Shown here: one piece after another, positions 12,600 to 22,736 of the stretch
How positions within the stretch are numbered: position 1 is the first letter of the stretch
How the letters are laid out: every line of letters starts with the position of its first letter
NCBI RefSeq assembly: GCF_000485595.1
Contig: NW_014577062.1
Span: forward strand, 449,148-487,062
Direction: 5' to 3'
DNA from: Priapulus caudatus
Taxonomy: Eukaryota; Priapulida; Priapulimorpha; Priapulimorphida; Priapulidae
Length of the DNA stretch: 37,915 nt
Made by a program: the position numbers and the translations under genes
The notes under the pieces: generated by a model
What the model saw: only the letters and a program-made list of their open reading frames with translations
Database searches by the model: none
What the model was told of the DNA's origin: nothing

Positions 12600-14830
12600 T
12601 AGGTGTTACACCGTAGTGTTGTAATAAAACTATTTTATAATGGATTTTGAACCTTGAGAAGGGTAGGGTTTTTTATATTGTACGGGTATTTACTGCCAGA
12701 GTTTTGACCTACAAACTTTAGAGATTTTATTGCGCAAGAGAAGTGTTAAACGCTTGGAGTGATAGGAACATTGCTGTTGAAAGTCTTCTATAGTGGAGTG
12801 TACATGAAGAGATTCTAATCAAATAGTTGGGCGGAAAAGGTCAGGCAGTTCGTTGCAAGTAAACTTATCATAAAATTTGGGCTAGTTCTAGTTTATGAAT
12901 ATATTAAGTTTTAGGAGACCTGTTTAGAGAATAAGGGGTACGTGTGCTCTCATTCAGGCAAAACTCATGTATTTGATAATCTCTATTGTGGACGCGAGTT
13001 GATTGTTGAAAGGGTGGGTTTTGTTCGCTGACTCCCAACTTAGGGTTCCATATATAAAGGTAAGGGTAAACTAGGCAAAAGTAAATCATCTTTAGCCGTA
13101 CTGACATTTACGTAGTGTCTGGTAGTTTTGATGCTAATTCCCGCAGATTTAGCCAGTTTAAGTGGCTTGTAAATTTAACTTGAAATCCCATTTAATTTAG
13201 TGTGCAAAATGACACCCAGGTATTTTATATTATTATCAGTTGTAGCTTGAAGTTATAATTAATTCTAAACATGTCATAATTACATTTTTTGTTACTGAGA
13301 ATCATGTATTTAGTCTTTTCACAATTTAGAGATAATATATAGGCATCTAGCCACTTCTTCTTGACATGTTCAATTTCTGCGATTTTACATTATTTAGTTA
13401 AGTAAATTTGAACTTGACATAAAAAGATTCGTATCACAGCAAATAATCTGGAAGCTAAAATTTGAAGGCTAAAGGGGACGGTCATTTACAGATAAAATTA
13501 GAAAAAGTAGGGGTTCAGAGAGTTGATCCGCTGTGAACACCGAAGCGATATATTCAAGATCGAATATGAGTCATTAAATTGTGACATATTGTTTACGATT
13601 TGAGAGAATGAGGCTTGTGCAATAGTTCTTTAGGTTGGGACTGTCTCACACCATAGTGTTCGAGTTTAGAAAGCAGTATATTATGCTGACAGTAAATCAA
13701 AAGCCTTTGACAAATAAGAAAGATCACTCGAATATTTGTCTTCATCTATTGATTTAAAGGAGAGTATCATAACAATTCAGAATTGCCAGTGTGGTTGAAT
13801 GATTTTTTCTAAATCCAACTTGAAAGGTAGAGAATATACTCACATTTGACTAGAAACTTGTAGAGTGCTGTCATAAATTAATTTTTTCAAATTTTTTGAA
13901 AGGGTGATAATAGAGATATGGGGGCGAATAGTTTGAAAGGGTGTTTGGAGTCGCTTTGTAGACTAGGTATTAAATTTTAGCAAAATTTTTAATATATTAG
14001 GGAATAACACCTCTTGTTAGCGACGCAGTCATTAAAAATATCACACATAATGCATGGGAGCAACGCTGGGTTTTTAAGAATCCTTGCTAAATTTATTAGG
14101 AATATTGTAGGTCCTGCGGCTTTCCTGGATTCGCAGGTTATTTATGATATTCTAGAATCTCTTCAATCAATGAGTTTAAAAAGAACTTCTGTGATTAGAA
14201 AGGGGAAGAAATTTGAGTGATTCCTTCGTGTATTTTTGAATTTTTTTTGCCATTTCCGGCCTACCATTTGGTAAGTAAGAGTTAAATGCTTGGCATGATT
14301 GCAGTCGTGTCTGTAGTAGATGTGTTGTCATCTGTTCAGAGTTTGTCTGGCATGGTACTGTGTTTTATTTTTAACATTAACTATTTATTGATAGTGTTCC
14401 ATGTCTTCTGTAAGTTAGCTTTGTGTTTGAAGAAGTTGTTGTGGTAGTCATTTCTTTCTAGGCAAGGTCTTTTAGTGATTTAGCGGATTTGAGTATTAAA
14501 TATTGTTTGTAGAGTTTCTGCAGAGAGTGGCTAGCCGTGAAGATGGTGAGTTACAAACATGTTTTTCCCTTGTTATTGATGGACTTTAGATATCCACTAG
14601 ATAAATCCACGTCTTGAGTGAAGTTGTTTTTCTTTACGTGATAGGCTCTGTAGGGGCGTGGGGTATCAACGGTTTCTTTGTATATTTGAAACTATTTTGT
14701 CAAGTGCCTATCTGCGGTCAGCAGTATGAAAATTAAAGTTTGTAATTTTGGTGTTTAGATCATTAGTAAATTCGACTGCGTTGAAGTTCTTGTTGTCTGC
14801 TGATACTTTACTTTTTTAGTTAGTTTAGAT
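12600..14830 (-). pseudogene. Decayed non-LTR retrotransposon ORF2 (endonuclease end, linker, reverse transcriptase)
   Basis: Reading the minus strand from high to low coordinates, the blocks appear in the order of a CR1/jockey-like ORF2: LKSINNKGK (about 14565-14605), a KTWNTINK-type linker (about 14375-14430), KAAGP (about 14110), GFRKNHSTTLAI (about 13777-13823), SKAFD (13696-13710), NILLSKLEHYGVR just downstream, a GVxxGSTL-type block (about 13511-13551), KTKYMILSN (about 13291-13335), KYLGV (about 13210) and LVYPYL (13057-13074). Several frameshifts and stops interrupt it. The catalytic FADD-type box near 13436-13443 retains Phe-Ala, but the Asp pair is lost, apparently through a 2-base deletion. 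It is therefore an inactive relic lying antisense to the CaV2 gene. The clade is inferred from remembered family motifs; the family call itself is firm. Confidence 0.88.
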
Positions 14831-14878
14831 TGGCAGATTTCGCTAGTATAGAAATATGGGGCAGAATGCTCGTCTCAA

Positions 14879-15060
14879 CACAAAGAAAAAAAGAAAAGAA
14901 GAGAAAAAAGGGAAGAACAAAGACAAAGAGAAGGAAAAGAGAGAAAGAAAGAAGAGAAGGAAGAAAAAGAAAAAGGGAGAACGAGAGAAAGGGAGGTAGA
15001 GAGGAGAAAAAGAGGAGAAGAAATGAAGGAGAAGAGAAGGAAAAAAAAGAAAAGGGAGGA
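14879..15060 (+). repeat. Polypurine (AAG/GAGA) tract
   Basis: About 180 bases are almost entirely A and G on the + strand, ending directly at the left edge of the foldback-like element. The open frames on both strands (Lys/Arg/Glu on +, Phe/Leu/Ser on -) are artefacts of this composition. A tract this long could form triplex (H-) DNA. Confidence 0.85.
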
Positions 15061-15063
15061 GAT

Positions 15064-15912
15064 CGTTAACGATAATTAAGTTATCGATAAGTACACCAAA
15101 ATTTCTTTCGATAGACATCGACATTAACTGACTTGCTTTAGCCTGCAGACGCGATCATCTTGAACGAACTACGTCCTAACGGCTTGAAAAAGCACAAGGT
15201 TAATCGCTTCTTCCCAGGGCAACAATAATGGCTGCGTGAATGCGTTGCTGGCATCTTAGTATCTGCATAAAAATCTTAGTTCGAACAATCCTGGACGTCA
15301 GTTTACGTTTTTTGCATATGGTCGTTTTATTTGTCATGAATGGGCGCCGTTAGTAGATGGCGCTAGTGTACTTCTTAATGTTTATTAAACGCGTATGATT
15401 ATGTGAGGAACGTTGGCTAATTTAAGAAAATATTGTAAGACTGATCGCTATACAGCAGTAGCCTATGCGGTATATGGCAGGCGCTGAAAGCATAATATAA
15501 TATATAAGGATTACTGTGGCTAATATTGCACACACACGGCAGCCACGTAGGTAGGAAGGGTGCGAGCTGTCATGGCGTCAACTTCATTATCGGCAGGCAT
15601 GGGCTGCAACCGTGGTCGATAGCTTCACTATTTAAAACATAGTGTCTTGTTTGTTATTCTTCGTGCGCTGTATAGCCGACCGCGATGCGCATGCGAACCA
15701 GCGCGCTAACATTTGTACATACTCACACTTCACGTCGCCTTGCGCAAATAAGAAAATTGCTAGTTGCACGGGCATGACTGGCGACGCGTTGCAATCTTTT
15801 CGAGTTAAAAATTTTAGATGGCAGCAAACACGTCGTGCCCCAGCGAGCAGGGCACGAGATAAGCTCTCAGCGAATATCACTGCGCGTACGCGTGGCAAGT
15901 CGGCGAGTCGTT
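15064..15912 (+). repeat. Left inverted arm of the foldback-like element
   Basis: Reverse-complementary to 19239-20063 over its whole length, with small indels. Landmarks include GGCGCCGTTAGTAGATGGCGC near 15341-15365, GACACTATGTTTTAAATAGTG-like sequence (in complement) near 15628, GCATGCGAACCAGCG near 15688 and GCGAATATCACTGCGCGTAC near 15870. Open frames at 15632-15931 (-) and 15642-15953 (+) overlap each other and run into the minisatellite, so they are not called as genes. Confidence 0.85.
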
Positions 15913-17505
15913 CGTCATCTAAAGGGGCCATCTATTGGGGTCGTCAATGCTAGGGCAGGGGCCATCTATTGGGGGTCGTCATCTAACAGGGACCAATCTA
16001 TTGAAGGTCGCATCTAACAGTGGGACCATCTATGGGAGTCGTCATCCCTAAGCAGGGGCCTCTAATTGGGGGTGTAATCTAACAGGGCCTCTTTGGGGTC
16101 GTCATCTAACGGGACGCATCTATTAAGGGTCGTCATCGGTAACAGGGGCCATCTATTGGGGGTCGTCATCTAGCAGGGGCGCCATCATTGGAGGTGTCAT
16201 CTAGCAGGGCCATCTATTGGGGTCGTCATCTAGCAGGGGCCATCTATTGGGGGTCATCATCCTAACGGGGCCATCTATTGGGGGTCGTCCATTCTAACCG
16301 TGACAATTTATTGGGGGTCGTCATCTACAGGGACCTCTATTGGGGTCGTCCCATCTAGCAGGGGCCACTCTATTGGGGGTCATCAAATCTAACAGGGGCC
16401 GATCTATTGGGGGTCGTCCATCTAGGCAAGGGCCATCTATTGGGTCATCATCTAACAGGGGGCCATCTATTGGGGTCGTCATCTAGTAGGGGCCTGTATT
16501 GGAGGTCGTCATCTAGCAGGGGCATCTATTGGGGGTCGTCATCTAGTAGGGCATTCTATTGGGGGTCGTCATCTTTAGCGAGGCCATCTATTGGGGGTCG
16601 GTCAATCTAGGCTAGGGGCCCATCTATGTGGGAAGGCGTCCATCTAGCAGGGACATCTATTGGGGGGGCGTCATCTAACAGGGACCCTCTATTGGGAGTC
16701 ATCATCTAACAGCGGCCCTCTATTGGGGGTTCCGTCATCTAGCAGAGGCATGCTTTTAGGGGTCGCGTCCATGCTAGCAGGGAACGCAATCTTTGTGGGT
16801 GCGATCTAGGCGAGAGGCATCTATTAGGAGGCGTCATCTAGCGGGAGCATCTATTGGGGTCGTCATCTAGCAGGGACTATCTATTGGGGTCGTCATCTCG
16901 CAGGGACGCATCTATTGGGGTCGCTCATCTAGCGGGACCTCTAATTTGGTCATCTACAGGAGTCAATCTCTGGGGGTGCGTCATCTAGGCAGGACCATCT
17001 ATTCGGGGGTCGTCCATCTAGCAGGGCCATGCTCTTGGAGGAGCGTCATCTCGGCAGGAGCCATCTATTAAGTGTCGTCATCTAGCAGGGACCATCTATT
17101 GGGGTGCGTGCATCTAGGTCAGGGACTATGCTGATTGGGGTCGTCATCTATTAGGGTGCATCTTATTGGGGGTCGTCATCTAGCAGGGACTATTCTATTG
17201 GGGTCGTCATCTAGGCAGCGGAGACTCTCTATTGGGTCGTCATCTAGGCAGGGGTCGATCTATTGGGGGTCGTCATCTAGCAGAGGACCATCTATTGGGG
17301 TCGTCATCCTAGCAGGGACTATCTTTGGGGTCGTCATCTAGCAGGGGTCATTCTCCTAGGAGGTGTCATCTAGGCAGGGACCATCTATTGGGATCCGTCA
17401 TCTAGCAGGGACTATCTATTGGGGCCGTCATCTAGCAGGGGTCATCTATTGGGGTACGTCATCTAGCAGGGACCATCTATTGGGGTCGTCCACTTCTATG
17501 CAGGG
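15911..17505 (+). repeat. 31-bp minisatellite array, left
   Basis: Roughly fifty head-to-tail copies of a unit containing GGGGTCGTCATCTAGCAGG and CCATCTATT. Copies differ mainly by one-base indels in the G runs and occasional inserted bases. The unit is the reverse complement of that at 19090-19240. Gly/Ser/His-rich open frames (16407-16610, 17135-17341, 17363-17698) are products of the repeat. Confidence 0.92.
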
Positions 17506-17933
<428 letters not shown>

Positions 17934-18008
17934 TATATATATATATATATATCAGGAGTAGATAAAGGGAGATTACCCTTTATCTACTCCTGATATATAT
18001 ATATATAT
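17934..18008. repeat. Perfect palindrome nested in a TA microsatellite
   Basis: The arm CAGGAGTAGATAAAGGG (17953-17969), a six-base loop (17970-17975) and its exact complement (17976-17992) are flanked on both sides by about 16-20 bases of alternating TA. This may be a tiny foldback MITE inserted into TA repeats, or a cruciform-generated inverted duplication. No family recognised. Confidence 0.9.
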
Positions 18009-19089
18009 GACTATTGACTACTACATTACATGAGTTAGCTCGTAGCGCTTAAGCATCGTCACACGCGCATGCATGAACTTTCGCGTACTTGCAATTACCT
18101 AGGCATGGGTGTGCGTGGAACGTTCGTTGATGAGTAGGAGCTATGAGACCCCTGTAAAGTGATGAATATGGCGGAGATAGTACTATATATTGCAGAGATT
18201 AGAAGCATAAAACATTATATTAACCATGAACTATATAATGTTTCCTATAACTATTGCGAAAGTAATTTGATATGTGGCCCAGTGATTGCATGAATCTGCT
18301 TACGTGGAGCACGTGGAATGACGGCCATAAGGTCAATTTCATTACATTATTACGCTAAAACTTTTTACAGCATCCTGTTGTATGTACATGAGAAAGAAAC
18401 AGTACTTAAGCTTCCAAGAGTTTCACTTGAGATTTTAATTAGTGAATTTCATAATGAAAACGTAGTGTTGGCTTCACTCTATCATATTGCTATGCATTGA
18501 TTAATTTATATGGATTTTTGAGACAATATCTAAAATTAGTCTATGCGACCCTATTCCACGTGAGCATATATTCAAAATAGACTTATATATATATTCTATA
18601 CAAGGTTAGTTCATGTAAGCTTATATCGAACGAAGCTGATCCGTACAATGTTATCCACAAAAACCTATTCCATGTATTACATATCAGTAGGCATAATTTG
18701 GTTGGTGAATTCCGATCAATCTTATGCACGCGTTCATGCATTAATTAATTAATTAATTGGTGTTGGTCAGATGGCTCGAATGAAGCAGACGAGACTACGT
18801 AGTCCACCGTATACCACGCCGGGGGCACAGAACAAGCAATGCACCCCCTAGACATCGCACACACAGACTATATATATATATATGTATAGCCTGCTCACAA
18901 CCCACGCATCACCGCGCATTGCGCGCTTCTAACAATTCCTCTTGAAGATGACTGATAGACGCCACGTCAGGCGCTACATATTGTGTTTTGCCTGAATACC
19001 GGCGGTGTTGAATGTTTGAAGATTGTTTTTAGAAAAGTAAAAACTAGTGATTCCAATTAGCTATTGCACTAGCACGCCACAATATATAC
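18009..19089. other. Unique centre of the foldback-like element, right part
   Basis: AT-rich DNA without recognisable coding potential. It includes a short (AATT)n run at about 18742-18759 and a TA run near 18868-18882. The open frame at 18318-18500 is short and unrecognised. Confidence 0.4.
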
Positions 19090-19240
19090 AATAGATGGTC
19101 CCTGTTAGATGACGACCCCCAATAGATGGCCCCTGCTAGATGACGACCCCCAATAGATGGCCCCTGTTAGATGACGACCCCCAATAGATGGCCCCTGCTA
19201 GATGACGACCCCCAATAGATGGCCCCTGTTAGATGACGAA
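19090..19240 (-). repeat. 31-bp minisatellite array, right: five near-identical units
   Basis: Units start at 19090, 19121, 19152, 19183 and 19214, an exact 31-base period. The only regular difference is CTGTTAG versus CTGCTAG, which alternates unit by unit (T, C, T, C, T), implying a 62-bp dimeric higher-order unit. This array is far cleaner than the two long arrays in the window. Confidence 0.97.
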
Positions 19241-20063
19241 CGACTCGCGATGCACGCGTACGCGCAGTGATATTCGCTGAGAGCTTATCTCGTGCCTGCT
19301 CGCTGGGGGCACTACGTGATTTTGCTGCCATCTAAATTTTAACTCGAAAAGATTGAACGCGTCGCCAGTCATGCGCCGTAATCAACTAGCAAATTTTCTT
19401 ATTTGCGCAGCGACGTGAAAGTGTGAGTATGTACAAATGTTAGGCTGGCTCGCATGCGCATCGCGGTGTCGGCTATACATGCGCACGAAGAATACAAACA
19501 AGACACTATGTTTAAATAGTGAAGCTATCGACCACGGTTGCAGCCATGCTGCGATAATGAAGTTGACGCCATGACAGTCGCAACCCTTTCCTACCTCGTG
19601 GCTGCCGTGTGTGTCAATATTAGCACAGTTAATCATTATATATTATATTATGCTTTCAGCGCTGCCATATACCGCATAGGCTACTGCTGGTATACGATCA
19701 GTCTACAATATTTTCTTAAATTAGCCAACGTTCCTCACATAATCATTACGCGTTTAATAACCATTAAGAAGTACACTAGCGCCATCTACTAACGGCGCCA
19801 TTATCACAATAAAACGACGATATGCACATGTAAACCGACGTCCAAGGTATTGTTCGAACTAAGATTTTTATGCAGATACTAAGATGCAGCAACGCATTCA
19901 CGAGCATTATTGTTGCTGTAAGAAGGATTAACCTTGTGCTTTTTCAAGGTTAGACGTATTTCGTTCAAGGTGGTCGCGTCTGCAGGCTAAGCAAGTCAGT
20001 ATGTGATTGTCTATCGAAAGAAATTGTTGGTGTTACTTATCGATACTTATATATCTGTTAACG
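19239..20063 (-). repeat. Right inverted arm of the foldback-like element
   Basis: Inverted partner of 15064-15912, beginning at the last minisatellite unit and ending at GTTAACG (20057-20063). Beyond 20063 similarity to the left flank stops. It is also the clean reference for the degraded arm at 7888-8620. Open frames at 19382-19636 (-) and 19538-19792 (+) overlap and are not conserved in the other arm. Confidence 0.87.
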
Positions 20064-21249
20064 TGAGATTACTACAGTAAGCCGCAAAAGCCCAACGGTG
20101 TCTCAATTAAAATAATGGGAGCAACGATGCGTTCAACACAAAAATTAAATAATTGGGAGTTTCTCACAAACTCTAGCAATACACAATGTAGAGAACAAAC
20201 GCTAACCAGCTTAAGAGATTCGTGGAATCGCCGCAATGTTGCCGACCCATACGTTAAGCCATAACGTAGTCAAGTTTCCTTGAAGTCTCACCAAGTTCCG
20301 GAATAATCTGTATAAATAGGATCTATTCGTAATATAATCGTATCTGGCGAATTGCTGTAAGAGGTGTCATGTGGATTAATAGTAATATTTGTCCTTTCGT
20401 AGATCAGCTCAGATTTTCAGAAAGTTCTCGAACTTCACAATAGAGATAGGATTATAGTGTATCTATTATATATATATATATATATTTATAGTATAGTGAT
20501 ATTGTAAAACGGTGCGTGTGAAAATATACGCAGCATCTACTAGTCTGTTTATGCTGTAATTGTAATTTATGACAATATATCGGTTATTCTGTCTGTGTCT
20601 GCGTGCCTGAAGCGATCGTAGTGGGCAACTGAGGTTGAGTTGTCGAGTTGTCTCTCGTTCAGATTCAATATCCAATGCATGCAGGGCGATTAGCCACAGT
20701 TCGAGGAAGGGAAATTACTAGTTATAATCATAACCGCAGTCTTCACCCTGACAAATAATTCCTGTACAACTTTCATTGCAAACCTTATCTGAAGCATTTC
20801 GATATGATGTGGGAAGTTTTATCGAGAGACAGTGACCCCGAGAAAAATTTAATAAATTTTCAGTTGCAGTATGCTTATAATTTTCGAGATACAGTTCATG
20901 TAGGTACAATGTCTGCCTTGTAGTATTAAACCTACTTAAATGACACTATAAATAGTCCATTATTGTAAAGATTATCTGAATCATTCGAGAAGAACAGGGC
21001 TGCTGTTACAAAGATTCTAATAGCTTCACATGCATATAGTTTCTTAATAGCTGCGACGTTTCACGTTTTAATTCACATTAAATGTTAATTCGAAAGTGCG
21101 AAGCTGCAGCAAGAAAAGTCGGTTCGAACATCACACATACGCACATTTCATTATTTCCTACCGTATTAAAAATTTGGAGTAATCCTTTCATGTAATCACA
21201 CTTTCAACGTACAAAGCATGATAGAGTGCGAGAGAAAGTTACGCATGCA
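20064..21249. other. No recognisable gene
   Basis: AT-rich intronic-looking DNA with a TA run at about 20467-20486. Short open frames at 20466-20675 (-) and 20718-20909 (-) show no recognisable domain. Confidence 0.4.
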
Positions 21250-21297
21250 CACGCATGCGCGGACTACACTCACACACATAAACGCGCGCGCGCGCGC

Positions 21298-21344
<47 letters not shown>

Positions 21345-21465
21345 TAGAATCAACACTGACGNNNNNNNNNNNNNNNNNNNNNNNNNCGTGTGTGCGTGCG
21401 TGCGTGCGTGCGAGCGTGCGTGCAGGCATGCGTGTGTGCGTGCGTGCGTATTATTTTATGGCGCG
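21250..21465. repeat. Compound CG/AC/GTGC microsatellite interrupted by an assembly gap
   Basis: A CG run (about 21283-21297) passes into a pure AC run (about 21298-21341). A gap of unknown bases follows, then GTGC/GTGTGC repeats (21387-21455). Predicted Thr-His and Cys-Val frames are repeat translations. Confidence 0.95.
21362..21386. other. Assembly gap, 25 N
   Basis: Exactly 25 unknown bases lie inside a microsatellite. A fixed length of 25 is probably a placeholder, so the true distance is unknown. Confidence 0.99.
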
Positions 21466-22421
21466 CGGAGAACTTACTTATATATTAGCATGAATTTTCT
21501 GTATGTCATGCGCGAGCTGCATATTTGGAGCTGCACGTTCGCGCCGCACGCAAGGCTAATTCCCCGTCATCACGCCATGACATTCACAATACCGCTTGCG
21601 TTCCTCAGCGCCTACGTACTCTTTCTCATATTGAATTTCTTTCTTATTATTTCAGTTAAATAGAACATATTTCAGCACATGATGGCTGTCATGTGCGCTG
21701 CTGCGTTCTCTCTTGCTTGCGCCGAGATCGTATTTCGGTGTGTGTACAATGCTCGCTGCAGAAACTCGCCGATACCAGAGGTTCGTAGACTGCGTGACTT
21801 ATTCTGCCTGTGGCGTAAGCTAGGCGCCGTGTTTCTGACGTGTACATAGAAGTACAGTCGCCGGAAACCCGCGCGTTGATGCGTGCTTCCCGTGGGGCAC
21901 GCATCACAATCTTTGCTCACAGCATTCGCCGTCGAGTGCAATCATAAGAGTATACGTGGCTGGAGAAATGTTGCTGTTTGTGTCGCTGTCTCGGTGGAAT
22001 TAATCGCACGCTTTCTCCTCCTCTCAACATCCCCACAGCATCACCCTTGCCATCACTTCTCCTCTCTTCATCCACATCACGCTCTCGATCCTCTTTTTCG
22101 CCTTCCTTTTTTATTTTTGACTCTACCATGCTGTCGTACTATGGCTCGCTCGTTTACATGCTCCTCCCTATTTTTATTGTCAACACTGTAACACTCTCTT
22201 TCTCATTTTCCATGTGGCTCTCGCTATTTGACTCTCGGTTGGTTTTTTGGTTCGGACTCTTTCTCTCTCTCCGGGTTCTCCCCTTTTCATCGCTATCTCG
22301 CGCACACAACCTTTCTTTGCCGCTCGAGCGCATATCGATTATTTCTGCTTCTTCCGCCCACCCTCCCCGCTATCCTTTCTCCACATCACTGGCATGCTCG
22401 CTCAAACCAAGATTATGCGCA

Positions 22422-22422
<1 letters not shown>
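21466..22422. other. No recognisable gene; pyrimidine-rich 3' half
   Basis: The first half is mixed, CpG-containing sequence with no recognised feature. From about 22010 to 22380 the + strand is rich in CTCTC/TTTCTC words, giving Ser/Leu/Phe-rich open frames (such as 21978-22586, which runs on into GA repeats). These are compositional. Confidence 0.45.
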
Positions 22423-22468
<46 letters not shown>

Positions 22469-22736
22469 CGAGAAAGAAGCAGAGAGAGAGAGAAGACCGC
22501 GAGAGAAGAGAGAAGAGAGAGAAATGAGAGGACGAAAGAGAGGCGAGCGGCGGAGAGAGAGGAGAGGAATGACTGAGGAGAGATGATGATGATGAGTGCG
22601 CGAGGAAAGAGAGAGAGAGGAGAGAAGAGAGGAGAGAGAGAGAGAAGACGATGGGCGAGAGAGTGAGAGAGAGGAGAGCGAGAGAGAGAAGGAGAGAGAA
22701 GAGAGAGAGCTGAGGGAGAGAGAGAGATAGAGGAGA
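22423..22736 (+). repeat. GA-rich microsatellite tract
   Basis: A pure GA core (about 22424-22460) is followed by about 275 bases of interrupted GAGA/GAAGA purine sequence. Arg-Glu and Ser-Leu frames on either strand are artefacts. Confidence 0.96.

Noticed and set aside
15632-15953. Overlapping frames of about 100 codons in the left arm as a transposase fragment
   Set aside because: They run into the minisatellite, overlap on opposite strands, and are not preserved in the matching right arm.
15911-17505. Possible CRISPR array because of the regular 31-bp repeats
   Set aside because: The repeats are contiguous with no unique spacers, lie within the inverted arms of a eukaryotic mobile element, and the window is animal DNA with spliceosomal introns.
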